From positions 40,538 through 104,537 of the forward strand of contig CAIUWA010000034.1 in NCBI GenBank assembly GCA_903902745.1: DNA of 64,000 nucleotides, read 5' to 3'. Positions 43,615 through 51,744 of the stretch are shown here, one piece after another (the stretch's first letter is position 1; every line of letters starts with the position of its first letter). Source of the stretch: an uncultured Opitutia bacterium (GTDB lineage: Bacteria; Verrucomicrobiota; Verrucomicrobiia; Opitutales; Opitutaceae). The position numbers were made by a program, and so were the translations under genes. The notes under the pieces are model-generated. The model searched no databases. It had not been told where the DNA came from and saw only the letters and a list, made by a program, of their open reading frames with translations.

Positions 43615-45519
43615 TTACCAGTTCTTCCCGTTTTTTGGAGGCTCGGGCTTTTTTTCGCCCTCCATGATTTGGAACAGCCGGGCGGGAGAATCCTGGTTGC
43701 GGAGCTGGTCGAGCTTTTGCAGCGGCAGGGTCAGAGCCGGGTCGAGGTCCTTGGTTTCGCCCGGCTTCTTCTCGGGCGCGCCGCCGACCTTCTGGTTTTC
43801 CGCGGGCGGCGACTGGTCGGGCTTCGGCGGCGGCTCCTTCAGGTCGCCGAAGGCGGACTGGCCCTCCTTGTTTTCCGGCGGCTGCTTCTGCGGCGAGGAA
43901 TCATTCTGCTTCTGGTCATTGTTCTCGTTCTGCTGCTTCTGCTGGTTGTCCTGCGGCTGATTCTGCTGATCCTGCTTCTGCTGCTTATCCTGTTTCTGTT
44001 GTTGGTCCTGCTTTTGGTCCTGCTGTTGCTGCTGCTGTGGTGGCGGCGGATTCTGTTTCTGTTCCTCGGCCTTCTTGAGGAGTGCCTCAAGGTCCTCGCG
44101 CAATTTCGGCCAGTCGGCGGCCTTGGTGTCGAGGGCGGCGCCCGCATCGACGCCGGACAACGCATCGCGCACCGGCCCCTCGGGCACGGGTTGTTGGGCG
44201 GTCTGCAGGCGTTGTCCGTAGGTGAGAGTGGTGCGGCCCAACTCGGCCCAGTCGGCGGCGGCGCGCGTGTCCTGACCGGCGAGGCGGCCGACGACCTTGG
44301 AGAGCGGCGCGACGAGGGCGTCGCCGCCGGCCGCCTCGGCGGCGCGGGCGGAGGCCGGATGCCAGAAGCCGGAGGCCAGAAGCCAGAGGACAGGAGACAG
44401 GAGACTGGGGACGGCTGACTGAACCGAGGCTGTTGCTGTCTGTCCTCGGCCCTCCGTCATCCGGCCACTGGCGTCCGGCGTCCGGCCTCCGGCGTCCGGC
44501 GCGGCCGCGAGCGCGAGCTCGCGGGGCCGCGGGCGCACGGGGAATTCCCGCCAGAAGCTCATGAGCAGACAGAGCAGGGCGGGGGCCAGCGCCCATTGGA
44601 AGCGTTCCACGAGGCGCACCTGGTTTTTCTCGACGAAGTCACCCTTGCGCCCGGCCTCGACCGTGGCCTGCAGGAGCGCGGGGAGATCGATCCAGGTGCT
44701 GGCGTCGCTGTAGGTGCCGTTGGTTGCTTGCGCGAGCTCCTGGAGCGTGCCGTTCTCCAGTTTTGAGAGCACGACGGCGCCGCGGTCATCCTTCACGAAA
44801 CCGCCGGTGCCGTCGGGAATCATCGCGCCGGCGGAGGTGCCGACGCCGAGGCCGATGACGCGGATGCCCTTCTTCTTCAGCTCGTCGACGCCGGATTTCC
44901 AGTTGTCATCGGTGGCCTCGCCGTCGCTGAGCACGATCAGGAAGCGGTCGGCGGCCGTGCCGGTGTTGAATGCCTGCAGGGAGGTGTCGATCAGCGCGCG
45001 ATAGTTGGTCCCGCCCTCGGGCAGGTAGTCGGGATTCAGCGCTGGCAGGAACTCGCGCAGGATCTCGTAATCGGAGCTCAACGGGCTTTGCAGGAAGGCG
45101 GTGCCCGAGAACACGATCAGGCCCACGCGCTCGCCCTCGAGGCGCTCCAGCAGGGACTGGATCAGGAGCTTGGCGCGCTCGAGCCGGGACGGCTTCACGT
45201 CCTGCGCCTGCATCGAACGCGAGAGATCGATGGCGAGGAGGATTTCGCGCGACTGGTCGAAGACCTGTTCCTCGATGCGGCCCCACTGCGGGCGGGCGAG
45301 GGCGACGACCGCGAGGACAAGGCCGGCGCAGAGCCACGGGCGGAGGCGGCTGCCCGCGGAATGCCGCGGAACGAGTGAGAGGCGGCGGGCGTCGACCTTG
45401 GCGCGGAGCATCTTGGGATGCTCGATGCTCTCCGCCTGCCGGCGGCGCAAGAGCTCCCACGCGAACAGCACGACGGGCACGGCGAGCAGCCAGAGAAGTT
45501 GGGGCAGGGCGAAACTCAT
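43615..45519 (-). CDS. BatB-BatC-like fusion: von Willebrand A protein with Gln-rich C-terminus
   Basis: 634 residues. Two N-terminal helices flank a VWA domain with MIDAS motif AIDLSRSM (DxSxS) and YLPEGGTNYRAL; membrane anchor near 300. A repeat-encoded segment (44354-44500) adds a linker plus hydrophobic LLSPVLWLLASGFW. The C-terminal half has a BatC/TPR-like region and a long run of Gln/Lys/Asn repeats (QDQKQDQQQKQDKQQK) before a Pro-rich tail. BatA and BatB form membrane complexes thought to assist stress tolerance. ATGA overlap with batA. Confidence 0.82.
   Translation of the reverse strand: MSFALPQLLWLLAVPVVLFAWELLRRRQAESIEHPKMLRAKVDARRLSLVPRHSAGSRLRPWLCAGLVLAVVALARPQWGRIEEQVFDQSREILLAIDLSRSMQAQDVKPSRLERAKLLIQSLLERLEGERVGLIVFSGTAFLQSPLSSDYEILREFLPALNPDYLPEGGTNYRALIDTSLQAFNTGTAADRFLIVLSDGEATDDNWKSGVDELKKKGIRVIGLGVGTSAGAMIPDGTGGFVKDDRGAVVLSKLENGTLQELAQATNGTYSDASTWIDLPALLQATVEAGRKGDFVEKNQVRLVERFQWALAPALLCLLMSFWREFPVRPRPRELALAAAPDAGGRTPDASGRMTEGRGQTATASVQSAVPSLLSPVLWLLASGFWHPASARAAEAAGGDALVAPLSKVVGRLAGQDTRAAADWAELGRTTLTYGQRLQTAQQPVPEGPVRDALSGVDAGAALDTKAADWPKLREDLEALLKKAEEQKQNPPPPQQQQQQDQKQDQQQKQDKQQKQDQQNQPQDNQQKQQNENNDQKQNDSSPQKQPPENKEGQSAFGDLKEPPPKPDQSPPAENQKVGGAPEKKPGETKDLDPALTLPLQKLDQLRNQDSPARLFQIMEGEKKPEPPKNGKNW
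44354..44500. repeat. Long palindrome translated within batBC
   Basis: The left arm (44355-44412, GCCAGAAGCCGGAGGCCAGA words then GACAGGAGACAGGAGAC) pairs imperfectly with the right arm 44436-44500 (GTCCGGCGTCCGGCCTCCGG). It is a multiple of three in frame and contributes about 49 codons without a stop. This looks like a recent insertion of an intergenic-type dyad into coding DNA. Confidence 0.65.
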
Positions 45520-46667
45520 GCGGGACTACCGGGTTTGACTGGCAGGGCGGCAAGGCCCTTGGCCGCCAGGATAGGCGGCAGGGTTTGTCCGGCGCGGAGA
45601 GAAGTACGCGCCATACCGGGGAGGCGGACGAGCAAGGCTGCGAGGAGGAGCAGCGCGGCGCCGGGGGCGGCGAGCCACCAGAACAGCTCGGAGGTCAGGA
45701 GATAGCTCTTCGCCTGAAATTCGATCTTTTGAGCGCGGTCGATGGACTTGAACGCCGCCTCGGCCGTGCCCACGTCAAAGGCGCGGGAAAACTGGCCGCC
45801 CGTGACACTGGAGATGTCGCGCAGGGCGTTTTCGTCGAGGTCGGACATCACGCGGCGCATGCCGATCTTCCGGCCCTGTTCGTCAATCACGGGAAACGGC
45901 ACAAGGCCGTCGCGGCCGGCGCCGATCGTATAAACGGGAATGCCGCGGGACTTGGCGATGTCCGTGGCCTGCACGGGCGAAAGCGCGCCGCGGTTGTTGG
46001 CGCCGTCGGTGAGAAGGACGACAAACGCGCCCTGCCGGCGACCGCCATTTTCGCGCTTGGCCTGTTCGAGCCGGGTGAGGGCCACGCCGAGGCCGTCGCC
46101 GATCGCGGTGCCGTCCTCGATCATGCCGATCTTCAGCCGGTTGGTCTGGCGGGCGAGCCAGGCATGGTCGAACGTCAGCGGGGCGAGCGTGTAGGCGCGG
46201 CCGGAAAACACGACGATGCCGATGCGGTCCGACGACCGGTCGTCGATAAACTTTTGGACGATGGGCTTGATGGCCTGCAGGCGGTTGATCCGCTCGCCGT
46301 CCCGTTCGTAGTCCTCGGCCAGCATCGAGCCGGAGAGGTCGATCGCGAGGACGATGTCGTAGCCCTGCGAACGCACCTCGCGCTTGTCCTCGACCCGCTG
46401 CGGCCGCGCCAGCGCGCCAACGAGCAGGGCGAGCCCAGCGAAAGCGAGCCCGACGGGCCAGCGCGAGACGGAGCCAAGGGACGACCGGTGCCAGGCCGCG
46501 GCAAACGGCACGAGCACGACCGGCACGCTGCGGAGCCCGCGCAGCCAGAGGATTGCGGGGATCGCGAGCAGGGCGAAGAGCCAATACGGATCATGGAGGA
46601 CGAAATTGCCCAGCAGGGCAAAGTGACAAGTGACAAGTGGCAAGTGGCAGGTGGGATCCGAAATCAT
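45516..46667 (-). CDS. BatA-like von Willebrand A protein
   Basis: 383 residues. N-terminal helices LFALLAIPAILWLRGL and VGLAFAGLALLVGALARPQ, VWA MIDAS AIDLSGSM and later LLTDGANNRGALSP; C-terminal membrane anchor. Aerotolerance (Bat) family, regulated by MoxR-type ATPases. The ATG at 46667 and first 16 residues (ISDPTCHLPLVTCHF) are encoded by the palindrome 46621-46700; the conserved sequence begins near DPYWLFALL, so a downstream TTG may be the older start. Stop overlaps batBC. Confidence 0.85.
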   Translation of the reverse strand: MISDPTCHLPLVTCHFALLGNFVLHDPYWLFALLAIPAILWLRGLRSVPVVLVPFAAAWHRSSLGSVSRWPVGLAFAGLALLVGALARPQRVEDKREVRSQGYDIVLAIDLSGSMLAEDYERDGERINRLQAIKPIVQKFIDDRSSDRIGIVVFSGRAYTLAPLTFDHAWLARQTNRLKIGMIEDGTAIGDGLGVALTRLEQAKRENGGRRQGAFVVLLTDGANNRGALSPVQATDIAKSRGIPVYTIGAGRDGLVPFPVIDEQGRKIGMRRVMSDLDENALRDISSVTGGQFSRAFDVGTAEAAFKSIDRAQKIEFQAKSYLLTSELFWWLAAPGAALLLLAALLVRLPGMARTSLRAGQTLPPILAAKGLAALPVKPGSPA

Positions 46668-46700
46668 CTTGGTCCTTGTTACTTGCTACTTGGAACTTCC
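46621..46700. repeat. Long palindrome with AAGTGACAAGTGG words
   Basis: Left arm 46621-46650 (AAGTGACAAGTGACAAGTGG) pairs imperfectly with right arm 46673-46700 (TTGTTACTTGCTACTTGG). It spans the batA start and the DUF58 stop on the minus strand. Confidence 0.65.
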
Positions 46701-47609
46701 CGCGCCGGCTCGGAGGCGCGCGTGGAAGAAGCGCACCAAGGCATCGAGGCGGTTCTGGTCGGTGCCGACGACCAGGCGGCTCAGCGGGTTGGGAAACAGG
46801 CTGCTCCATGCGGCGTCGCGCTCCTGGCGCCACGCGGCATGGGCGGCGCGCTCGGCGCTGGAGCCATCGAGCGTGACGAGCCGGCCGGCGGCGGGATCAT
46901 AGGCGGCGAAGCTTTCGCCGGCGGGCAGGGCGCGCTCCCACGGATCGTCCACGCGGAAGCCCATCGTCTGATAGCGCCGTTGCAACACGGCCCAGCCCTC
47001 GGGAATGACGCGCGGGGGAAAGTCGCCGAGCCAGAGCAGGATGCTGTGTTTCGGGGCGGCGCGAGCGAGGAAGCGCCACGGAATCACGGCGGATTCGCGG
47101 GACAGCGCCGGTGCGGGCTTCGCGAGCAGCGAGGCGGCCGCGTGCAGGATCGCGCCGCGCCCGCGCATCGGTTCGCGGAACGAATAGCCGGCGGGCGCGG
47201 CGTGGACGAAACCCACCCGGTCGCGGTTCACGGCACTGAGCAGCATCACGAGGCCGGCGAGCTCGAGCAGGGCCTCGCGCTTGGACTGCGCCCCGGAGCC
47301 GAACTGCAGGCTGGGGGAATCCTCGAACACGAGCAGCAGCGTGACCTCGCGCTCCTCAACGAATTTCTTGCGGTAAGCCTCGCCGAGGCGCGCGGTGACG
47401 TTCCAGTCGATGTCGCGCACATCGTCGCCGAACTCGTATTTCACCACCTGGTCGAACTCCATGCCGCGCCCGCGGAACGCCGAGCGGTACTCGCCGCTGA
47501 GCACGTTCTCGACGGCATGGCGGACGCGCCACTCCAGCTGGCGCAGGAGGGCGAGGGGATTCGGCTGGGTGGTCGTTTCGGCGGTCAAGGGTGGAACGAG
47601 AACGATCAA
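46686..47609 (-). CDS. DUF58 domain protein
   Basis: 307 residues. N-terminal part ENVLSGEYRSAFRGRGMEFD then VRDIDWNVTARLGEAYRK is the DUF58 hallmark; a VWA-like domain follows (LLLVFEDSPSLQFGSG). Members are linked with MoxR ATPases and Bat proteins. The C-terminal GAGSSK and TAG lie in the palindrome 46621-46700. One base separates it from the moxR stop, so translation is coupled. Confidence 0.88.
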   Translation of the reverse strand: MIVLVPPLTAETTTQPNPLALLRQLEWRVRHAVENVLSGEYRSAFRGRGMEFDQVVKYEFGDDVRDIDWNVTARLGEAYRKKFVEEREVTLLLVFEDSPSLQFGSGAQSKREALLELAGLVMLLSAVNRDRVGFVHAAPAGYSFREPMRGRGAILHAAASLLAKPAPALSRESAVIPWRFLARAAPKHSILLWLGDFPPRVIPEGWAVLQRRYQTMGFRVDDPWERALPAGESFAAYDPAAGRLVTLDGSSAERAAHAAWRQERDAAWSSLFPNPLSRLVVGTDQNRLDALVRFFHARLRAGAGSSK

Positions 47610-48572
47610 CTAGATCGAGGGCACCGGGGTTTTCTCCACGACTTGCGTGATGATTTGGTCGGCGCTGATTTCCTCGGCCTCGGCCTCGTAGGTGAGGCCC
47701 ACGCGATGGCGCATGACATCGAGGGCGAGTTCCTGGATCAGGGCGGGGGAGACGTAGTCCAGCCCGCGGAGCCACGCGAGGGCGCGGCCGGCCTGGTAGA
47801 GGGCGAGGGAGGCGCGCGGCGAGGCGCCGAAATCGAGGTGCTTGTTCGCGGAGCTGCCGCCCTCGGCAAGCACGCGGGTGCCGCGGACCAGCGCGAGGAT
47901 GTAGCCCTGCAGGGCGGGCGCGAGGTGGATGCGGTCGACCTCGGCGCGAAGCTCCAGCAATTCCGCACCACTCGACACGGCGGCGAGTTCAGGCTGTTTG
48001 GTGACGAGGCCCCAGCGTTGCATCATCAACGCCTCCTCCTCGGCGGTGGGGTAGTCGACGAGCAGCTTGAACAAAAAGCGGTCGGTCTGGGCCTCGGGGA
48101 GCGGGTAGGTGCCCTCCTGCTCGACGGGATTCTGCGTGGCCATCACGAAGAACGGCTTGGGCAGCGGATGCGTGTGTCCGCCAATCGTCACCTGCCGCTC
48201 CTGCATGGCCTCGAGGAGCGCGCTCTGGACCTTGGCGGGTGCGCGGTTGATTTCGTCGGCCAGCACGAGATTGGCGAAGATCGGGCCGCGGTGGGCGGTG
48301 AACTCGCCGGTCTTGGGCTGGAAGATCATCGTGCCGACGACATCGCTCGGCAGCAGGTCGGGCGTGAACTGGATGCGCTCGAACTGCACGCCGAGGGCGG
48401 AGCCGAGGGACTTGACCAGCAGTGTCTTGGCCAGCCCGGGCATGCCCTCGAGGAGCACGTGGCCGTTGGCGAGGAGCGCGACGAGCAGGCGCTCGACGAC
48501 GGCATCCTGGCCGATGACGGCCTTGCCGATTTCATCGCGGAGTTTCTGGGACCAAGCTGGACCGGTAATCAT
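47610..48572 (-). CDS. MoxR family AAA+ ATPase
   Basis: 320 residues. Walker A EGMPGLAKT, Walker B LADEINRAPAKVQSALLEAM, sensor 1 MATQNPVEQEGTYPLPEAQT (with DRF). MoxR ATPases act as chaperones for VWA proteins, here the Bat proteins in the same operon. First gene of the minus-strand operon; its upstream region (48573-48692) has degenerate GAAGTTGAAGTGGCGAG words and no clear promoter. Confidence 0.95.
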   Translation of the reverse strand: MITGPAWSQKLRDEIGKAVIGQDAVVERLLVALLANGHVLLEGMPGLAKTLLVKSLGSALGVQFERIQFTPDLLPSDVVGTMIFQPKTGEFTAHRGPIFANLVLADEINRAPAKVQSALLEAMQERQVTIGGHTHPLPKPFFVMATQNPVEQEGTYPLPEAQTDRFLFKLLVDYPTAEEEALMMQRWGLVTKQPELAAVSSGAELLELRAEVDRIHLAPALQGYILALVRGTRVLAEGGSSANKHLDFGASPRASLALYQAGRALAWLRGLDYVSPALIQELALDVMRHRVGLTYEAEAEEISADQIITQVVEKTPVPSI

Positions 48573-48692
48573 AGTGAAGTTGAAGTGGCGAGGGGCCAGT
48601 GCAAGTGGCGGGTGGAGAGGGACGAGGGAGTGAAGCGAGAGGAGTTTGACTCTGGGAACCGATAAGAGTTTCCCTCAGAAAAACCACCGCCC

Positions 48693-49085
48693 ATGGCTTT
48701 ACCAACTCAAATCGATGCGCGGCTGGCCGCCTTGGGCGTGCGCTTGGCCGATATCGATGAAGAGTTTGTGCGCGGCTCGGGGCCGGGCGGGCAGAAAATC
48801 AACAAAACCTCGTCGACGGTCTGGCTGCGGCACCGGCCGACGGGCATTGAGGTGCGCTGTCAGCGGGAACGTTCCCAGTCGGCGAATCGCGAACTGGCGT
48901 GGTGGGAGCTGTGCGGAAAACTGGAAGCAAGGGACCGCGCGAGCACCGCGGCCGCCGAGCAGGTGCGCGAGGCGGACCGCCGCCGCCACCGCCAGAAGAG
49001 CTACGGCCAGAAAGTGAAGATGATCGTGGCGAAGAAGCACCGCGCGGGCATCAAGGCACGACGAGGTCGGCCAGATATGGACTGA
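48693..49085 (+). CDS. Class I release factor-like GGQ protein
   Basis: 130 residues. GSGPGGQKINKTSSTVWLRH carries the GGQ peptidyl-tRNA hydrolysis motif, then a basic helical tail (EADRRRHRQKSYGQKVKMIV). It lacks the stop-codon recognition domains of RF1/RF2. Similar to ArfB/RF-H type proteins that rescue stalled ribosomes. Exact subfamily not resolved. Confidence 0.87.
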   Translation: MALPTQIDARLAALGVRLADIDEEFVRGSGPGGQKINKTSSTVWLRHRPTGIEVRCQRERSQSANRELAWWELCGKLEARDRASTAAAEQVREADRRRHRQKSYGQKVKMIVAKKHRAGIKARRGRPDMD

Positions 49086-49489
49086 CTTTTCCTTTGTCCG
49101 CAACCAGTTGCCGGCAGGCTGGCCGCCTCGCCATGGGAGTAGGCAGAGAGGCGACAGCGGCCTGATCTCACGAGCCCCCCTTGTCGGGAGTAAGACCTTC
49201 CCATAGATCGACGCTCGCCAATTCGTCATTCCAGAATGGGTGCCTTCCGGCACAGGACTTGGGCTGAGCATCGACCGTCGTTTCCGCTGAAAGTGACCCC
49301 TGGTGCGTGCTGCAGGTCAATTGGGCCGTTCTGCTACGACCGCCGTTGTCGCGGATGGCCGATTGGACCAAGGCGACCGTGTTCGACGTGACTTGCGGAC
49401 TTCCCCTGTTGGTGGCGCGCCGGCACAGGCCGGGGGTAGGCCATCACTCCATATTCATCCGGGGCCGCTCCGTTTAAGCTGAAAACCGT
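49086..49489. other. 404-base stretch without a supported gene
   Basis: I find no convincing coding frame, strong terminator or palindrome of the dyad family here. A minus-strand open frame at 49168-49371 has no recognisable family. Confidence 0.5.
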
Positions 49490-49849
49490 ATGACAAAATA
49501 TCCACTCCGCCCGAAAGGATCCGCCCTTGGCCGTCCGTTGACTGAATCAACATCTTCCGAACCATCGTCCGCGCTCCCGCGGGAAATGCCGGTTTCGACC
49601 CGTCCGGCCATGCCAAATGCGGTCGCCGAATCGGAACTGGATCGGCCCGAAGAAGGACTCGATCCCACGCTCCCCGGAAACACCGTGCATGGGGCTCCGG
49701 GTCACCAAATCAAGGAGCCGCAGAGCGAGGATGAGGATGACGAAGGTCGCAGCACGACCGAGCAACTTGTCGAAGCGGGCGCGCAGGAAGCCGAACAAGA
49801 CAAGGTGAAGCAGGCGACTCGCGCAGCCTCCGAAAGCAACCGAAGCTAA
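49490..49849 (+). CDS. Small acidic hydrophilic hypothetical protein
   Basis: 119 residues, highly hydrophilic and Ser/Glu/Asp-rich. Blocks LDPTLPGNTVHGAPGHQIKE and SEDEDDEGRSTTEQLVEAGA look conserved-type, with the C-terminus likely disordered. Not recognised. The opposite-strand frames over it have worse codon choice. Confidence 0.55.
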   Translation: MTKYPLRPKGSALGRPLTESTSSEPSSALPREMPVSTRPAMPNAVAESELDRPEEGLDPTLPGNTVHGAPGHQIKEPQSEDEDDEGRSTTEQLVEAGAQEAEQDKVKQATRAASESNRS

Positions 49850-50039
49850 TCGCAAACCGGGCGCGGCCAATCTCAACCGTCCAATGCGGGTAGGTACCGC
49901 AATGTGCGCCGCGCTCATCCAGGGAGAGGCGCATGACGTTTTCCGCGGTGCAGGACACGACTCCAACGCACCGGCCAGCACTGCCGTCGATGCGCGGGCG
50001 CCTGATTTAATTGGCTACCATCACAAAGAAAATCCCGCG

Positions 50040-50240
50040 ATGACAAAGCTAACCACAGCGACCAGAAAGAAAATCCCGGCCGGCGAATTTGGACTGCCGG
50101 GCCGCCGATATCCAATCGAGGATGAGGCACATGCCCGCAATGCCCTTGCGCGCGTGTCACAGGATGGAACGCCATCGGAAAAGGCGACGGTGCGTCGCAA
50201 GGTCCGCCGTCTGTTCCCTGATATCAAACAGGGGCATTAG
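50040..50240 (+). CDS. Small DUF6582-like protein
   Basis: 66 residues from the ATG at 50040. MTKLTTATRKKIPAGEFGLP then RRYPIEDEAHARNALARVSQ and KATVRRKVRRLFPDI, matching a widespread small family often found alone or near phage or stress genes. Function unknown. The 190-base gap before it shows nothing else. Confidence 0.8.
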   Translation: MTKLTTATRKKIPAGEFGLPGRRYPIEDEAHARNALARVSQDGTPSEKATVRRKVRRLFPDIKQGH

Positions 50241-50342
50241 CATCGAACTTGGGTTGCGATTTGCCGCTCAGCCTTCCGCCAACCCACTTGGGGTCCGGGC
50301 GAAGCACAAGGCAAAGCGCGGACGGGTCGGGTGGGAAGAGTG

Positions 50343-50447
50343 ATGCCGGAGGCCGGAAGCCGGATGCCAGAGGCCGGAGGCCAGAAGACTGAAGCGGAGA
50401 CACCTTTCGTTTGGCTCGTGTCCCCGGTCTTCCGGCTTCGGTCTCCT
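50343..50447. repeat. Long palindrome with GCCGGAGGCCAGA words
   Basis: Arm 50343-50402 (GCCGGAGGCCGGAAGCCGGA words) and a shorter right arm 50424-50447 (CCCGGTCTTCCGGCTTCGGT). Wording matches the element inside batBC at 44354. It fills the convergent gap between the 50040 gene and the MOSC gene. Confidence 0.55.
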
Positions 50448-50454
50448 ACTCAGC

Positions 50455-51294
50455 CTACTCTGGCAGGATCTCCACGGTATCGCCCACGCTCAGGGTGCCG
50501 GATTTGGTTTCGTGGAGAAGGTTCTGGCCGAAGTTCACGTTGGTTGGATCCTCCACATCGCGGCGATAGCTGGCGAGCAGGCGCAAGGGCTCTTTGCCGC
50601 GCTCGGCGGTAAGCTGGTCGGTGGTGGTCACCACGCAGCGCGCGCACGGGCCGCCGGCGCGGAAGGTCACACCGCCGATGCGGAGGCGCGGCCAGGTGTC
50701 CTCGGCGTAGGCGGGGCAGCCGCTGACCACGAGATTGGGGCGGAAGCGGTTCATCGGGAGCGCGTCCTCGCCGCGGGCGGCGAGGCGGTCGTTGAGGTCG
50801 GCGAGCGAGGCCTCGCTGATGAGGAGAAACGGATAGCCATCGGCAAAACTGAGGAGGTCGCCCGGGCGAGTCCCCGACGGCCGCAGGACCGGCCGGTGAA
50901 ACGCCGCGCCAAGGCGGACGAGCCGGCATTTCATGTCGAGAAAATCACCGAGCCACTGCGCGGGGGCCTCGCCGCAGTCCTCGGCCTGCAGACCGTCGCT
51001 TTGCCAGACACTGACGGTACGCAGAGGTGCGGCGGGATCGGAGGCGCGGGGAACGTGCAGGTCGCGGGCCCCATCGGCTGAGAGCGTGAGAGTGTCGGCG
51101 GACAGGGCGGTGGAGACAAGCGCCATGCGCGGCAGCGTTCGCTGGGTCAGGAAACGCCCGGTTTCATCCACCACGAGAAAGCGCCGGTCGCTGGCGAGGC
51201 CCAAGGGATCGATCCGGGCGGACGTCACGGCGCAGGCGCGCAGCGACTTGACCGGATGGATGAAGAGACCGGAAAGATGCACGGCTTGATACAC
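50455..51294 (-). CDS. MOSC domain protein (YcbX-like)
   Basis: 279 residues. N-terminal beta-barrel domain (GLFIHPVKSLRACAVTSARI, LASDRRFLVVDETGRFLTQR) followed by the MOSC domain with the cysteine site GGPCARCVVTTTDQ and FGQNLLHETKSGTLSVGD. Molybdenum-cofactor-dependent; YcbX relatives reduce N-hydroxylated bases. It lacks an obvious ferredoxin domain. Confidence 0.9.
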   Translation of the reverse strand: MYQAVHLSGLFIHPVKSLRACAVTSARIDPLGLASDRRFLVVDETGRFLTQRTLPRMALVSTALSADTLTLSADGARDLHVPRASDPAAPLRTVSVWQSDGLQAEDCGEAPAQWLGDFLDMKCRLVRLGAAFHRPVLRPSGTRPGDLLSFADGYPFLLISEASLADLNDRLAARGEDALPMNRFRPNLVVSGCPAYAEDTWPRLRIGGVTFRAGGPCARCVVTTTDQLTAERGKEPLRLLASYRRDVEDPTNVNFGQNLLHETKSGTLSVGDTVEILPE

Positions 51295-51365
51295 AACTGG
51301 CCGCGCCGTGTGCTCAAGGCGTTTTCTGTGGCGGATCGTCTGGTTGCAGCCGGGTCGGTGACCCC

Positions 51366-51394
51366 GGTCCGGCCTCAGCGAGGCCGGCTACAAC
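51366..51394. repeat. Short GTAGC-type hairpin at a stop codon
   Basis: CCGGCCTC (51369-51376) and GAGGCCGG (51380-51387) form a perfect 8-bp stem. On the minus strand it begins GTTGTAGCCGGCCTCGCTGA, and its TAG is the stop codon of the TIGR03067 gene. Same family as the hairpins at 31467 and 23443. Confidence 0.6.
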
Positions 51395-51744
51395 TTGCGC
51401 CGGTAGGTGACGAGATAACACCGCGTGCCGGCCGCGGCGGCGAAGGTGGCGGGCGCTGTGCCGTCGAGCCCGTAGCAGACCCGCAGGCGATCGCCAACGA
51501 GCTGATAAATACACGGGATGGTGCGGCCGGCGTTTGGCCCCTTCAGGCCGGCGAGAGTCAGGGTGCCGGGGACGGCGGAATCATGCGCGTAAGTGCCGTG
51601 GTCGGAGACCTCGCCGCCGAAGCGCACTGTATAGCGCCCGCCGGATAGCTCGACCTCGGTCTTTTCGAGAACCTCGGCCGGGGCGGACAGGCCGGCGAGT
51701 TCGGCCCGCAGCGGCTGCCAGCGGCCCTCGAGCGCCGGTCTCAT
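51388..51744 (-). CDS. TIGR03067 domain protein
   Basis: 118 residues. Pattern LEGRWQPLRAELAG, GTYAHDSAVPGTLTL, GRTIPCIYQLVGDRLRVCYG matches the small TIGR03067 domain found mostly in Planctomycetes and Verrucomicrobia. It lacks a signal peptide. Overlaps rmuC by four bases, so probably coupled. Function unknown. Confidence 0.82.
   Translation of the reverse strand: MRPALEGRWQPLRAELAGLSAPAEVLEKTEVELSGGRYTVRFGGEVSDHGTYAHDSAVPGTLTLAGLKGPNAGRTIPCIYQLVGDRLRVCYGLDGTAPATFAAAAGTRCYLVTYRRKL

Noticed and set aside
43900..44060. Possible CRISPR-like or microsatellite array in batBC
   Set aside because: The repetition is in-frame Gln/Lys/Asn codons without spacers.
41581..44418. 945-codon plus-strand frame with a Leu/Val-rich run
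   Set aside because: The hydrophobic run is the antisense of the Gln/Lys-rich coding repeats of batBC, not a membrane protein.
44970..48665. 1,231-codon plus-strand open frame opposite the bat operon
   Set aside because: It spans four real genes on the other strand and contains no domain; a GC-driven shadow.
48570..48690. A further long palindrome upstream of moxR
   Set aside because: Degenerate GTGAAGTTGAAGTGG words are visible but I could not find a convincing second arm.
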